The position numbers and the translations under genes are program-made. This document shows positions 13,978 through 25,918 of a DNA stretch of 64,000 nt, piece by piece; the stretch's first letter is position 1; the number at the start of each line of letters is the position of its first letter. The notes under the pieces were generated by a model, which worked only from the letters and a program-made list of their open reading frames with translations, was not told where the DNA came from and did not search any database. This DNA comes from Nemopilema nomurai. Its lineage: Eukaryota > Cnidaria > Scyphozoa > Rhizostomeae > Rhizostomatidae. Location of the stretch: contig ML133432.1 of assembly GCA_003864495.1 (NCBI GenBank), forward strand, positions 620,001 through 684,000, given 5' to 3'.

Positions 13978-14180
13978 CAAAAGTCCAGAAAAATTATAAT
14001 CTTCCTCCAGCTTCAATTTTTATAATTCAATCCTTCCTCATTGCCAACTCAAACAAACTTTTTCTACAACCACTTTCATTGTTTATAATAGAAACAATCA
14101 ACCTTCCTCAAAGATGACATCAACAGGCAAAAACCTTTTTCCGGCTCCAGCCGCGGAGCCATAAATTTTTTCTTGGTCTG
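13978..14180 (-). mobile_element. hAT-type MITE, copy A (inverted relative to copy B)
   Basis: About 203 bp whose reverse complement aligns along its length with the element at 22556-22765. Shared blocks in that orientation include AAGTGGTTG, AGGTTTTTGCCTG versus AGGTTTTGCCTG, and the end with TTATAATTTTTCTGGAC. The terminal inverted repeats are worn: GTCCAGAAAAATTA at the left, and an end reading TTTTTTCTTGGTCTG at the right. No flanking duplication is evident, so this is probably the older copy. It is non-autonomous and has no coding capacity. Confidence 0.65.
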
Positions 14181-17100
14181 GTTATGGCAATACCCGTTGT
14201 GCTAACTTTTTAAAAATACGTGGTACAATGCTTCAATCAAAATATACCCACCTCAACGTTGTGTATCCCTCGGCTATTTAACAACCTTTTCCCTCCCTGA
14301 AACGCAGCTTCGTGTTGTATTTCATAACAAGTGTCCCAAGATATGTACGATTATTTCTATGCCTGGCCAGAATTGAGTATTTGCTGTCTTGCCCTAGCAC
14401 ACATCGCTGAAAAAAGTCAGAAAGGAAACAACCTACTGCAGACATGTCAACTCTCCCGGTTTTGCAGAGAGACTCCAGGATTTGCTTGCTTTGTCCCGAT
14501 CTCCCTGCTTTTATGGTTTTCTCTCTGTTTATTTCTCCCAGTAGAGGTTTTCTTAAATAAAATTGTTGAAATGACTTTCTCCGTGGCTTTATGAAGTGAC
14601 TTTCTGAGAACGTTTTTGCTAGTGTTTGTTAATGAGCGACAACGTTAAAAAACATTAGGGAGGCGCTACCCATTATAATGTTTGTCATTGACTGTTTTAT
14701 CACCATGACGTTTTTAACAGGTATGTCGTTTACAAATTCAACAAACCGAAGAGATTTCCCTGTTTTTGTCAAATCTCCCTGTTTTTCTCAACAAAAATCT
14801 GATATCTTCAGGTTTTGAAAATAATAGGTTGACAGGACTGCCTATGTAATTTGGCGAGGTTATATATCAGGTTATAAAGTCTTTGCTGAGGTTATAACTC
14901 AAGATAATGGAAGTTATAACAGGTTCTTTTAGCCACTTTCAGGTTTCCAGACACGAAACAAGCTGGGTAATCTTTCACTTGACTTTGATGTAACATTTAC
15001 CAAGGTGTCCATTATTAAAAGCTTTTATCGAAACTGAGCTAATCAGCTTTCTTTCAGTAATACTGCAACAGTCAATCATTTCAGACTATTAGACGGATTT
15101 TGCAAAACTTACGTAGTTCGCATTTTACATTGACTTACAAGACGATCCCCTGAATTGACCAATCAGGTTTACGAATCTGACCGAAGATTTGGCGCGAGCT
15201 TTGACAGGCAGTTTTTAGATATCAAAATTCTCCCAACCAGCCAATCCGGATCAGTTAAAATCCCTTTTAGGTTCATTTTCAAATTTTCATTTTCAAAAAT
15301 TCTGCATAGTTAATCGATCTGTGAAAAGTTCAATCATGCTAAATTAAGCAAAAGTAGGGGCAAGAATGTCGAATATGCGATGCAGTGTCAATCAACAAAT
15401 CACAACTTAGTGATGGGAAGGTGGATATGGAGGTAATTAATCTATGTTGATATTAGTTAAGATTATACTCCCCAACAAGGATGCACCTTCTGCCTCGGAA
15501 AAAGGACTCAGTTTTCTGTTTTATTATTGTTTCACTAATATCTTCCTGTCTTGCCCACTTGTTGTGTTAAAGCATAAGTCATTCCCTAGCAAAGAATGCC
15601 ACTTTTATACCTTGTGCAAAACTGAGGCAAGAGACTTTCAAACACGACACATGAAACCTGAAATTTGAAACCTTTGAGCTAGCCAATCAGTTTGCTTGAC
15701 TGAAAGCATACGTTTCTATCATTATAAAGCACATAATTAAAATTATATGCAGTGTTTCAAACGTTTTCATGGCTAGTGAGCCTTTTTTGCTGATAAACTG
15801 TTGTTTTTGTAACGCACGCGAGGAATAAATAGAGGTATTATGGAGCCAACTCATGCAAGGACTTGTAAGCCACTGTTTTTGTTTCACAGTGTATAAGTTC
15901 TTCAATGGTCTTTCACCCCAGCTCTTGCATAAGTGGTCGACTTAGGGCATCAAAGCTAATATTTGTTTTGACCCTTGCAGCACGATTTTGAAGTTTTTGC
16001 AATTCAGAAAATCAGGTTGAACAACAGCAGCCCAAAACAGAACCAAAATACCTAAATTGGGTATCTACTTACTATACCCCTATTAAGGGTTTTCAAAGAT
16101 AACTTTGGCAAGAAGGATTTTGCATATTTCAGGAACCCGACAGCTTTGGAAACTTAAAAGGAAACTGCTTCGATTTGTTTTTTTCAATCAAGAGAATTGT
16201 CGATCTGTAGGATAAGGTATTTTGTTGTTTGAAGAATGTCAACATTTTGTGGCAAAATCTATGATAATACTTTTGGCGATTACAATCATATTGATAAAAG
16301 CGGTTTTGAGGAGGTATAGAATGTTTTACTCATTGTTTGTGATCCTGCATAAAATTGACAATTCTATTTACAACCTTACTTTTTTTCAATGATATTATCA
16401 TTTTGTTACTCTTGGTTACGAAAATGCCTTTCCATCAAACTTGTTTCAAAAATTATATCCTCAATGATGGGTGTGCCCAAGGACAGGTGCTGCGAGTGAC
16501 CACGCCTTGCCTTTTGTTTCGCGGGCTTTTGTTGGATCATCAGGTATCCAATAATCCCCAGTTCATTGTTTTGACCGTCCTTCTCATTTATAGTCACATG
16601 CTTTGGAGAACCTGTTTACCAAGCACCTGATATGACCCTCCTTCCTTTGGAGCCCTGTGAATAGTCGATTGCAAGAAAAAGTTTCAGTTGTGAACCGCTT
16701 GATAAATGTCGGAGCACGTCGGGGCCTCACTTCGCGCAATGTGCTCATCAACCACAAGTAATCCAGAATAACGACACAATAGCTATCTACTGGCAATATA
16801 ACGAACGTATTTTTTCGCGTGACCTTGATGACATAAGGATGCCCTAGAAACGAATCACTCTCTATTCGTGACAAAAGAAGGTAATCAGATGGTTATGAAA
16901 AGGTTTGTGTACTTCATTTATTTATTATAGTTACTTCAGCATTGAAGGAATTCTATTTCGCTTAGATAAGGGCCAATGTTGTGAAAACTTTAGTGAAGAT
17001 TACATCAAACTGGCACCTATCTCGCGGTGATAAAATTTCCAAGCGAAGTTACGGAACAATAATAAGCAGGTGTCTAACTTAGTGGGAAATCATGATTCTT

Positions 17101-20100
17101 TGCCGAGAACGGTTGGCTGCTGAGGCACAAGTGACCCGAAAATATTTTCCTCTTGCATAAAGACTACCCTAGGTATTAGGTAAACACTGCGTAAGCGTTT
17201 ACATGTCCATGATGTCTACAGACAACAAATATGGCCCTGTTTGTAAACCGTCGTCTTAGCATCATTATGTCAATTTCCATAATTCTTCCCAGTTCAAACA
17301 TGACTCCATTTGCAATAGTCTCGGAGCTTAGGGGAAGCACATTTAAAGTCTTTGTTGCATCAAGTACCTAGATTTATGGATTACTTATCTTTTTGACATC
17401 ACAAAACCATAGCGGAGGGGAAAGGGAGCTTTTCTAAAGACGCAAAAACTTCGCAACCGAATCAGTCATATTTAAATCCTAAACAACTTCGTGCACAACA
17501 AACTTAAAATGTACTTGTATTCATTAATCAAACAACATTTATTGAGGCATATTATTTACCATTTTGATGAGGAATGTGTTTTGAAAGATTTTTCTTAATC
17601 AACCAGAAGATTTATCAACCAAAAGAAATTTGTTTTGGTAATGCAAAACAATTTCCTGTGACATCAGAAGACTGGCAAGAAAAAGTTTTATTCTATGAAG
17701 TTTGCTCCCTATTTTCCATGCTCTGTTTATTCAACTTCTTATGTTCCTTTTGAATACTGATTTAATAGATTTATAACAATGTATTCAACACTACCTTTGG
17801 GCAGGGAAAGGAAAGCTGTTTTTAAGGATCATGCTTGTAGTTGTTGGAGTTTGATGTCAAACTATTAAAGATCTTAAAGAAGAAAACTAACCTTTCTTAT
17901 ATTCCCCCACCCAGAGCTAGCACCAACTTTTGCCACTACCTTAACATTAACCTAAGACAAATAAGAAACAAATCCCAATTCTTATATGAGATTTATTTTA
18001 GCAAATTCAAATTATGAAAGGGTGCCAGCTATTTCCAACAGGATAAAAGTTTCTTGCTTGTTTGTCCTTTTTGAAGCTGTGATGCATTTTAACAAAATCT
18101 TAGAGTGTGACTATAGTCAAAAGATGCCATCATCATTTGTAGTGAATATGTTGCATTTTTAATATTACCATCAAGAGAAGTGGTAAGAAAAGTATTATGG
18201 ATGATCCATAAAAAGCAAGATTTTTGCTACATACGAAAAATTTTGCAGCCATATTTCACACCTAAAAAGGTGTTGGACAACCCAATTGTGCTGCATCTTT
18301 GAGAATGTTTGACAAACTGTCTGCTTTAAGCAAAAAATGATTACATGTAAATGGTTATGTTGCAGAAGTTAGCTAATTTTACGGTTCTTCAAAAATTAAT
18401 GGACTTTAAACTTTGAGGCAAAGATACTAAAAGCTGGCTCAAATGCCAAAGTATTAGGCACATGCAGCAAAAAATTTCAGTCCATAATATTTTTCATGGT
18501 TGAGATTCCCCTAAGATGGTTTCTAGATGTTTTTACTTTGATATCAAATGACTGTTTGATCAGCAGCTGATTAATAATCATTTTCCATTGTGATCTTTTG
18601 GAAAGCAAGAAGTATTTTTCATTGAGATGTCATAGTTTACCTGAAAGTCATTACACTGGTTTAGGTGATGTTGTGACAAAGCATTGAATAATATTGTGCC
18701 AATGAATGATAAGATGAATATATAAGATTCATCAATATTTCCAAAAGTTTACTTTCTGTAACCTGCACTTACAGGTCTTTAGTTTTCTCAGGACGGGTTT
18801 GGTCTGTCAAAAGATTCCTTTTCCCGGCACAGGTCAGGAATACACAAGTCGTCTTTTGCTATGAGAAGGGTGCCAAAGTTCCATGCAGAAGAGTAATTTA
18901 AGAAGATAATTTTGGTTATCTGCTTTGATTTGATGGATTGTAAGATTGCCAATTTGACAAGTATATAATAGGAACAAAAAGCTTTAATCTTTGCCAATCT
19001 CTAACAACAATAAGCAGTTCATCCTTCAGTTGACCTCTGCCAATGTTGTTGCTGCATTGTTGTGAAGATTAATCAGGCAGGTGTTTTTTGTCCATATTGA
19101 ATTTTTAGCATTTGCATATTTTGCCAGGAAATAAGCAGGTATTTACAATTTTGCCTGCTTTGAATTTTGCCATAAAGCTTGCAGCCATGAAGTTTACTAT
19201 GCCATGAAGGCAAAAGTTTGAAGTCCTATTTCTGTGGAATTTTCACAAACTTTTGTTTGTACACTGTTTGCAAATGCAATTCTTTGGCTTGTCCTTCCAA
19301 ATTATAGGTTTCAATTAACAGATTTCATTGGTTCAGGAGCCAGCTAGGATTCACTAAAAACTAATTAAATCACACTTGATTGTTTGGCTAATCTCACTTG
19401 CTAAGCTGGAACCATTTTAAAAATTCAAAATTAGTGGAGCCTTTTAAAAATTAGTGACTAACAGAACTTCTTCAGCAAATAAAGATAATTAAGAGTTACT
19501 TGCACAAAATGAAATAAGCTTATACTCCACAGGCTATTACTAACCTGGGTCTTCGGCAGTGCTAAAAACAGTGAAACATTTACCTGTGGGTCTACTGGGG
19601 CAGTCCCAGGTTTTTCATTTTAGGGGGCCCAAAACAAAATTTTGTTGAGCCTATACAAAATGCTATTGTTGAATTGAGTAGCATAACAGGAACTACTTTG
19701 GCACAATTTAAAGGGCCCCTTCATCTTCAAGTGAAGGCTGCTTAGAATGATATGAACTTTGTTTGGTCAAGGGGGTGAAAGTAGTTTGCAAAATACCTCC
19801 AAGTTACCATCATTTCAGCAGACTTGATACACTTTTTTCAATATTAATACTGAATATTGTTGTTGAAAAGTAAATTTAAAATTACTCCAATATTTGAAAG
19901 ATTCAGCTCTCTGTTGTCCTTAATTAAGTATTTTGGAAACTTGCAAAAATTTTCCTTTGAGTAGTACTCTTTGACAAATGATTGCTGTGCCACATTTGTC
20001 ATTTCCTATTTTCAAGAGTCTTTCTACTTCTATTGAAGCTAAATACCTATTCTGAGCTGAATATGAGCTAAGAACATGTTGGGTGTAATGTTTTGTATTT

Positions 20101-20200
20101 TTGTTTTTCAAGAACGTTTGAGCAACTTTGATTCAGTGCTTATCAATGTTTTTTTGATCCAGGGAGAGGTTTTGCAAGCAAAGAATAACTGATATCAAAA

Positions 20201-20239
20201 TGTGGTTTTGTAATTGTGGTTTTGTAATTGTGGTTTTTC
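20201..20239. repeat. Short tandem repeat, 14-bp unit
   Basis: About 2.7 copies of TGTGGTTTTGTAAT. No gene context. Confidence 0.75.
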
Positions 20240-21108
20240 TTTGATTACTTAAAGCTAGATATTAAAAGTAGATATCAACATCGTGGTCTTCAGTTCAGTC
20301 TGCAAAAACAGTTGATGCTTCAAACCCTCTGTCATGTCATGTCAACTGGAATGTATTTATGGGCATTAGCCCTCCAGTGGTTTCTCAACTGACTCCCTTT
20401 GTCATCAACTGCCTCTCCATCTCATCCCTTTTCTTGAAACCAACTTTCTCTCCATCCATGTTTTCTTTGACTTTCCACTTGTCTGTCTCAGACATTTTAC
20501 AGGTCTGATCTTGGCTCCTGATTGGCTTTATTGGTTCTCCAGTGGTCTTTCTAGATCCACCATTTGCTGTTGTCAGACCCAACTTTTGCGTTGCCTGTTC
20601 TAACTAACCAACCTTTGTGGTTTAGGCATTAATCAGCAACTTCAAATGGTTCTCAAGACTAGATTTCTTGCCCGCCTATTGATTCAATAAAAAATGTATT
20701 TTTTCACAGTTTGAAGTTTCACCGCAATGGAGTTTTCAGCATTCTTTAATTTAGCCTGCAGAAGTGGTTTTGCATGAAATTATCACTACCTTTTGGTACT
20801 CATGGCAACTGGAGTTTAGCCTGATCCACTTGTCTTTCGTATCAGGTTAACGTCTGAAGTATCCTGTAATGCTGTCTTTCAATTTTCGCTTAAAATTTAT
20901 CGCGCAAATAATGAACTAATTCATATGCCCTAGTCCCTCTACCGCTATTAGGTTATTCATGAAGCAACAGGGGATTGTTCCTTTATATATTTAAATGCCT
21001 TCAATTAAGCCAGTTTTTAGCTCTCTCTCGGGACTGGCTTTAGAAGCGTATACCATGGGAAGACCCATTACCACAAATAGAAGAATTAAGTCAAGTCATC
21101 TCCGCTTT

Positions 21109-21190
21109 AATCTCTTTTTGATGGCTATGTTTTATGATTTTCATAATTTTCTCATAATAATCTTTTTGATGACTATGTTTTATGATTCTC
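21109..21190. repeat. Imperfect duplication in an AT-rich stretch
   Basis: CTTTTTGATGGCTATGTTTT followed by ATGATT recurs about 46 bp later with one change (GATGACTATG). This is two tandem copies of an AT-rich unit. Confidence 0.6.
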
Positions 21191-22015
21191 AAAAATGAGA
21201 GGTTTTCTGGCGGATGCGAAGTAGAACTCTTGACGGTTTAACAATTTTGTCACTAAATGTCTTGTTCTTGGTCATATGCTTTTTACCCGTTATCACTCAT
21301 CTTTTCCTGATGTCAGAGCTATGCTGAAGAGAATTGAACTGTAAAGTATTTGGATCCAATATCTAATAGGGTGATTTGGCTGAACCACACTGATTGTCAT
21401 TATTTGCATTGATCTGCATTACAAGCCCCGTTTCTAACTTAATCAAAACTCCTGGATTTTTGTGGTTCAGTTTTGGTACTAGGCTGGGCTGGTACTGATC
21501 ATGTGTCTGTGGGGCGTATTTAGGGTTTTGTAGATAGTCTGTAAAGTCCTTGTGTGAATGGGGCATGGCATCTTCTTGCTAAATCCATTCTGGACATTGA
21601 GCTTGCTATAAGGATCCTCTTTACATTGCTTATAATGATTTCGGCATCGGCAACAATTCACTGTCGTTCATAGCACACTACGACCGACCTCTGCAATATA
21701 TAGCTAGTTGCCGTATTCTTACCTGAGATGGTAATCATTCGGATCTAGAGGTAAACATTAATTTTGCAGGCATGTGTTTTAACAGTAAACAACTTTATTC
21801 CTATGAGATGCATAGCAATTCAATGGGTCAAAGTATTGTTCGAAAAGTGGTGGATTTCACAATAGCTTTTGCAATATCGGCTCGGTCACTTTCAACGAAT
21901 TACCACCATTTGCAACGGCATATTTGATATAAAACCACTCTTCCTCTAATAATCAGTTTTGTTTTTATTCATTCCAGTTCTCCTTGTTGATGTTAGTTTT
22001 AATTGTGTTATCTCA

Positions 22016-22228
22016 ATGGTAAATGTCCAAGAAAAAAACAAGGAAAAGCCTCTGTCCCCGATTGACCTTGAAATGTTTAATTTTTCATGGAAGCTTTTGA
22101 AAATACTAAGAAGATGGGCTGATAAAAAAGCGCCTGAAAAGAAAAGTGGCGAACAGATAAAAAGATCACGGTTTTTCTGTCAGCGAGAAAATAGCTGGGA
22201 AAGGATGGCAGCGAATGGATACCATTGA
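22016..22228 (+). CDS. Possible small basic protein or terminal exon, 70 codons
   Basis: An ORF from the ATG at 22016 to a TGA at 22226-22228. It is rich in Lys/Arg/Glu, with a Trp-containing centre (KLLKILRRWADKKAPEKK) and the ending CQRENSWERMAANGYH. The frame stays open upstream to about 21959 with hydrophobic residues but no ATG. An AG after a pyrimidine-rich run (TTATTCATTCCAG) could be an acceptor, so this may instead be the last exon of an unseen gene. No domain was recognised. It lies 142 bp upstream of the next candidate gene on the same strand but is not joined to it, because it has its own stop. Confidence 0.25.
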   Translation: MVNVQEKNKEKPLSPIDLEMFNFSWKLLKILRRWADKKAPEKKSGEQIKRSRFFCQRENSWERMAANGYH

Positions 22229-22369
22229 AGCCGCTTGTGTTTGTACTTCTGTGAAAAATTAAGTAAAAAATCAATATTATTCAAGAACATTTCTAGTCAA
22301 GAGATAACATAACTTACAATTTCATATTGTTCATTGACCCTGCGTGTTTAGAGTCAATCCAAACAGAAC

Positions 22370-23072
22370 ATGCCGCCCCTTTTCAAGAAATATTGCGCAC
22401 GTCCTCCAGACCCTGAGGTTAGTTTGTCTTTGTTGAAATGTTTGATGATGAATCACGCGCTTCGCAATTTAAGTAAAAGTCGCAATTTCTCGACGTTCCT
22501 CCTTCCAAATGCCAAAAATCAGCGCATTCATAAAACAGCTTGCTGGAGTATTGCTCAGAGTCCAGAAAAATTACCGGCTGCACGGCTGGGAGTCGGAGAA
22601 AGGTTTTGCCTGATAATGTCGTATTTGTGGAAGGATTATTAGCTATTTTTTATATAAACAACGAAAGTGGTTGTTAGAAGAAAAATATTTTTTCGTTGGT
22701 AATTAGGAAGGTTTGAATTATGCAAATTGCAGCCGGAGGAAAGTTATAATTTTTTCTGGACTCTGGTATTGCTTAGTCATTGATTGAAGTGTTGAACAAT
22801 CAGTATGCCCCTAGCTTATCAGTGAAAATCCACCTTGCTTTATGTGTAGGTGCCCTTTCTAAAGTTAACACAAGAATACTTAAGAATACAGATCAAGCAC
22901 AAGACACACTATGCACTCAAAACAGCTTTGTCGCTAGGTAATATCCTTTTAATTGGAAAACAACTAGGTTTCGCCTGACACTCGTATTGCAGATTGGCTT
23001 TCAAACGTTGCGATCATGGTAAGGAAGAAAGCTTCATCCTCGCGTTTCCCCATACGCTTTCACTCAAACTGA
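22370..23072 (+). CDS. Candidate three-exon gene for a 71-aa protein
   Basis: Exons 22370-22417, 22850-22937 and 22993-23072 join in frame. Exon 1 is an ATG exon (MPPLFKKYCARPPDPE) ending at GAG|GTTAGT. Exon 2 is flanked by GTGTAG and GTAATA and reads VPFLKLTQEYLRIQIKHK, then a helical THYALKTALSL. Exon 3 (DWLSNVAIM, then a basic KKASSSRF tail) runs to a TGA. All phases agree (0, 1). AATAAA follows at 23259-23264. The product has no signal peptide or membrane segment and looks like a small basic helical protein. No family was recognised. A consensus donor (ATG|GTAAGG at 23018/23019) inside exon 3 could instead splice to further exons, which I could not find, so the C terminus is uncertain. 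Confidence 0.5.
22556..22765 (+). mobile_element. hAT-type MITE, copy B, with 8-bp target duplication
   Basis: A 210-bp element that begins CAGAGTCCAGAAAAA and ends TTTTTTCTGGACTCTG, forming near-perfect terminal inverted repeats of about 15 bp. It is flanked on both sides by GTATTGCT (22548-22555 and 22766-22773). An 8-bp duplication with CAG-starting termini is typical of the hAT superfamily. There is no ORF, so it is non-autonomous. It lies in intron 1 of the 71-aa candidate gene, in sense orientation. The intact flanking duplication suggests a more recent insertion than copy A. Confidence 0.8.
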
Positions 23073-23258
23073 TGCCATTTACCAACTGACACATACTTAA
23101 GTCGCAAGACCACTGGCATTCGCACTGAATGCTACTTTCTGCTTGCCCGAATCGACCTTTTTGATGTTATACCCCAAAGTTGCTTTAAAGAAACTTTACT
23201 ATAGACATTTTTATTGTTAGTTTCGCGTTGAAATCTGATCAAAGCGATCTTAAGCTTC

Positions 23259-23264
23259 AATAAA
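23259..23264 (+). terminator. Polyadenylation signal for the 22.4-kb small gene
   Basis: AATAAA lies 187 nt after the TGA at 23070-23072, a usual 3'UTR distance. It supports 23072 as the end of a terminal exon. Confidence 0.45.
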
Positions 23265-25885
23265 ACTGCATGTTTTCTTTCAAATGAAACTCTACCGACC
23301 AGATAATGCCCCTGTCAATAACTGTTGAGTTTTGAGATAGCGAACATTGTGCACAGCGCCTCATAATAATTTTATGTTGACGATCTTTCCTGGACAACAC
23401 GTGGCTATTGAGTCGTTATCTGGAGTCATGCAGCGGCATCTCCAAACCAAGACTTCAGAATTATGTTTGCTAAAGGAAAAAAGCCCGGTACTGTTTTTCG
23501 GCCTGTGTTTGAAGTAAATAGACCAGACTGTTTCTAGCTGTGTTGGTAGAACTTCTATTTATCATTTTCTTATCATAATCCCCAACCCATCAAAGGCCTA
23601 TAATTACACCTCCATTGCAAATATGGCGGGAAAATTTCGCTCCTTCACAAGGGCCTTAGATCAGCTGCACACACCCTAATGGGAAAGAGTTGTCTACTAA
23701 TGCGCATGTGCCTGTTCAGCATGTGTCCCTGGGGGTGGCTGGCGCCGTGTTCGTTGTTGCATTCCTCTACCATTGTTGAAATTCTATCTCGCATTACAAG
23801 CATTCCTTTCATGGTACAAACTTCAATAAGTGACGTATCGCTGCAATATCTGCTTTCAAAATATGGACTCCATGTAACAGGTAGCAAAAATAGCACTGCA
23901 GGTGCTTATATGTAAGCGCGTCAGGGGGGTCGCCCACAAGCCTCGCTTCTTTCGCCAATAGACAATCAAGGACGTATTATTGCTATCGGAATATCGCAGG
24001 AAGTAGCACTTTGGAGCAGAGGAGGTATGCATAGCCGATATTTTGTTGTCTTTGTTGTTTTATTGGCAGCTGTTTATTGTTTGTGTCGCTACTTACGGTC
24101 TGGGACTACCCGCGCGTTGGCTGGGCAGGCCTGGTAATTCGCATACCTTTAGACACATACCTTTCAGGTTTCGCATATATGCATCATTTCCCGCATGCAA
24201 GATTCCTGTATTGCCTATAATCAGGATTTCGTCCGCAGATCGGTCATAGCTCTAGCTTGTTTTCGGCAGGTGACAATTTCTTATATGGCCGCAAATATGG
24301 TCGTTACAAGCCATTCCTTTCTTGAAATAACTCTAAGTTTTGTAACTCAGCTTCAAGAAAATTCCATGTCTTCGCTCTGGGCTCATACTTTAGATCTGCT
24401 GTACCGATTCTGGTCTTTAAATGCTTCTACGAGAAGTTGTTTTTACGAATCAACATCGCCACCATTAGACTCCGTCTATGTTCCAGTCGATCTCTTTGTT
24501 CGTGAATCAAGCTTCGCGTAGTTTGACAAGTGTCCCTTTTCATCCTTAAGTGTTGCAATTTGTTGCCGAGATTTTCTTAATCTTTTTTAGAAGCTTTCGT
24601 TGGATTTATAAACTAACCCCATCCACAAGCTTAAGACCTTCGTAGGACAAGTTACCGTTTACACAAACATGATCGCAAAACTGATGGATTGACTGCTTCG
24701 TTTATAAAACAGATTTTCTTGTTCAGAGATTGATTCGAAAAGCCCAGTGTTAGTGAGAAGCATCGAGGCATTCTCGTCCTGTTGCCCTTAAATTATTAAC
24801 GCCAGCGATATCTGTAGGTGTTTTTCATTAGGAGACATAAGCTATTGTTAACGACCAATAATTCTGCTTCTTTGTATCCAATCAGTTCCCCGCGTTTTCA
24901 CAAACAGTGATTTGTCCTTGATTTGCAAAGTGCTCGTGGAAGCGATTCTCAACGGGATTTAGCGATAAATACTTAGCGATATATGCGACGTATTGTACAA
25001 CAGGGACTACGCGAACGATTGCGTGCTTCCCAACGGACAATGCGAGAGTCGGCGAAAAACGGTGTTGAATTTCTGTTTATTTTGAAGAGATTTGCTCATA
25101 GACAGTTTACTTATTAATTGCGGACCGAAATAGAAAATTTATCAATTTTGACCCGAACGGTTGCCTGTTTTTACGACAAGAATTAGCCTCATCATGGCTT
25201 TGTTTCCAAAATCATCAGTATTTTCCTCAACTCGTAATATTTCATTAATCCCAAGTAGACTTTAACAATTTCCTTCAGATTACAATGAATGTTTTGCTCA
25301 CCTAAGTAACTTCAAAAATTCGCAGGGGGTTAGTTGATTGCCATATGTAAAGTTGCATTGGTGTGAATTTCTCAAGTAGACTTTCCTATAGATCTAGCAA
25401 ACGAAACACTTGAGTATCTTTTTGAATGCCTCATTCTTCAAAATCTTTTAAGTTTTTCATGCTTTATTGTTTTGCTGTTATTATTATTGTTGTTATTATC
25501 AAGTGCTATTACCTGTCTATGATTATATAATAATAAAACTAACGACTATAACCATTCGAGTATATCCTATTTTGTTCTGCATGCGCAACGAAACTTGGGC
25601 TACCTCTGATCTTCTATCTTTCTTGCAGCGTACAATTTTATTATTTATAAAATAAAGACATTTACCTACGCCAGCCAAATAAAAATTACCTAATCAAGAG
25701 ATACTTGTAAATTTGGCAGTGATGCAAAGTTTTGTGAAGAGAAAATAATACGACTATTACCTTATCTATTCGTGTCCTAGACAGGCTCTTATTCAGAATA
25801 AGATTGGTTGTTGTGACGCCATTTTAGACCCTAGCTGGTTGTGATTCTTTGCTATAAAGAGTTATAAATACATGTATTCTTTCAG
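23265..25885. other. Intergenic region and 5' flank of the SLCO gene
   Basis: No gene was recognised. ORFs at 23645-23915 (both strands) and 24195-24521 lack motifs. One frame near 23655-23770 contains a short hydrophobic run that could be a decayed membrane segment, but it is broken by stops. The first SLCO exon seen (25886) starts after a splice acceptor, so a non-coding SLCO exon and promoter should lie in this stretch. Confidence 0.45.
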
Positions 25886-25918
25886 GTGAAGTTGCATGGT
25901 GAATGGGGTCAGATCGTT

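Larger units (their letters stand above)
11953..22015. other. Ten-kilobase region without a recognised gene
   Basis: No conserved exon was recognised on either strand. The longer ORFs (for example 13273-13737 on +, 154 codons from an alternative start) are low-complexity hydrophobic/Ser-rich translations without motifs or splice context. Contents include a MITE at 13978-14180, a stretch with repeated TCTCCCTG/CCTGTTTTTG wording at 14450-14790 that looks repetitive, scattered CCAATCA motifs near 15150-15240, and short tandem repeats at 20201 and 21109. It may hold distal regulation or old transposon debris. Confidence 0.5.

Noticed and set aside
21363..21661. Two overlapping minus-strand ORFs of 60-67 codons with protein-like composition
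   Set aside because: They compete in different frames over the same bases, lack a recognisable motif and have no clear splice or polyA signals.
22418..22642. Continuation of the 22370 ORF past exon 1
   Set aside because: It reads through a good GTTAGT donor into an intron and then into the hAT-type MITE. The spliced form is preferred.
23622..23676. ATGGCGGGAAAATTTCG at 23622 as another E2F-CRE module or a gene start
   Set aside because: It has the GGCGGGAA core but no CRE at the 8-nt spacing, and its ORF ends after 18 codons.
23655..23770. Hydrophobic + strand stretch (HVSLGVAGAVFVVAFLY) considered as part of a membrane receptor
   Set aside because: Too short, followed by stops, and other frames and the opposite strand are equally open. 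No family motif is secure.
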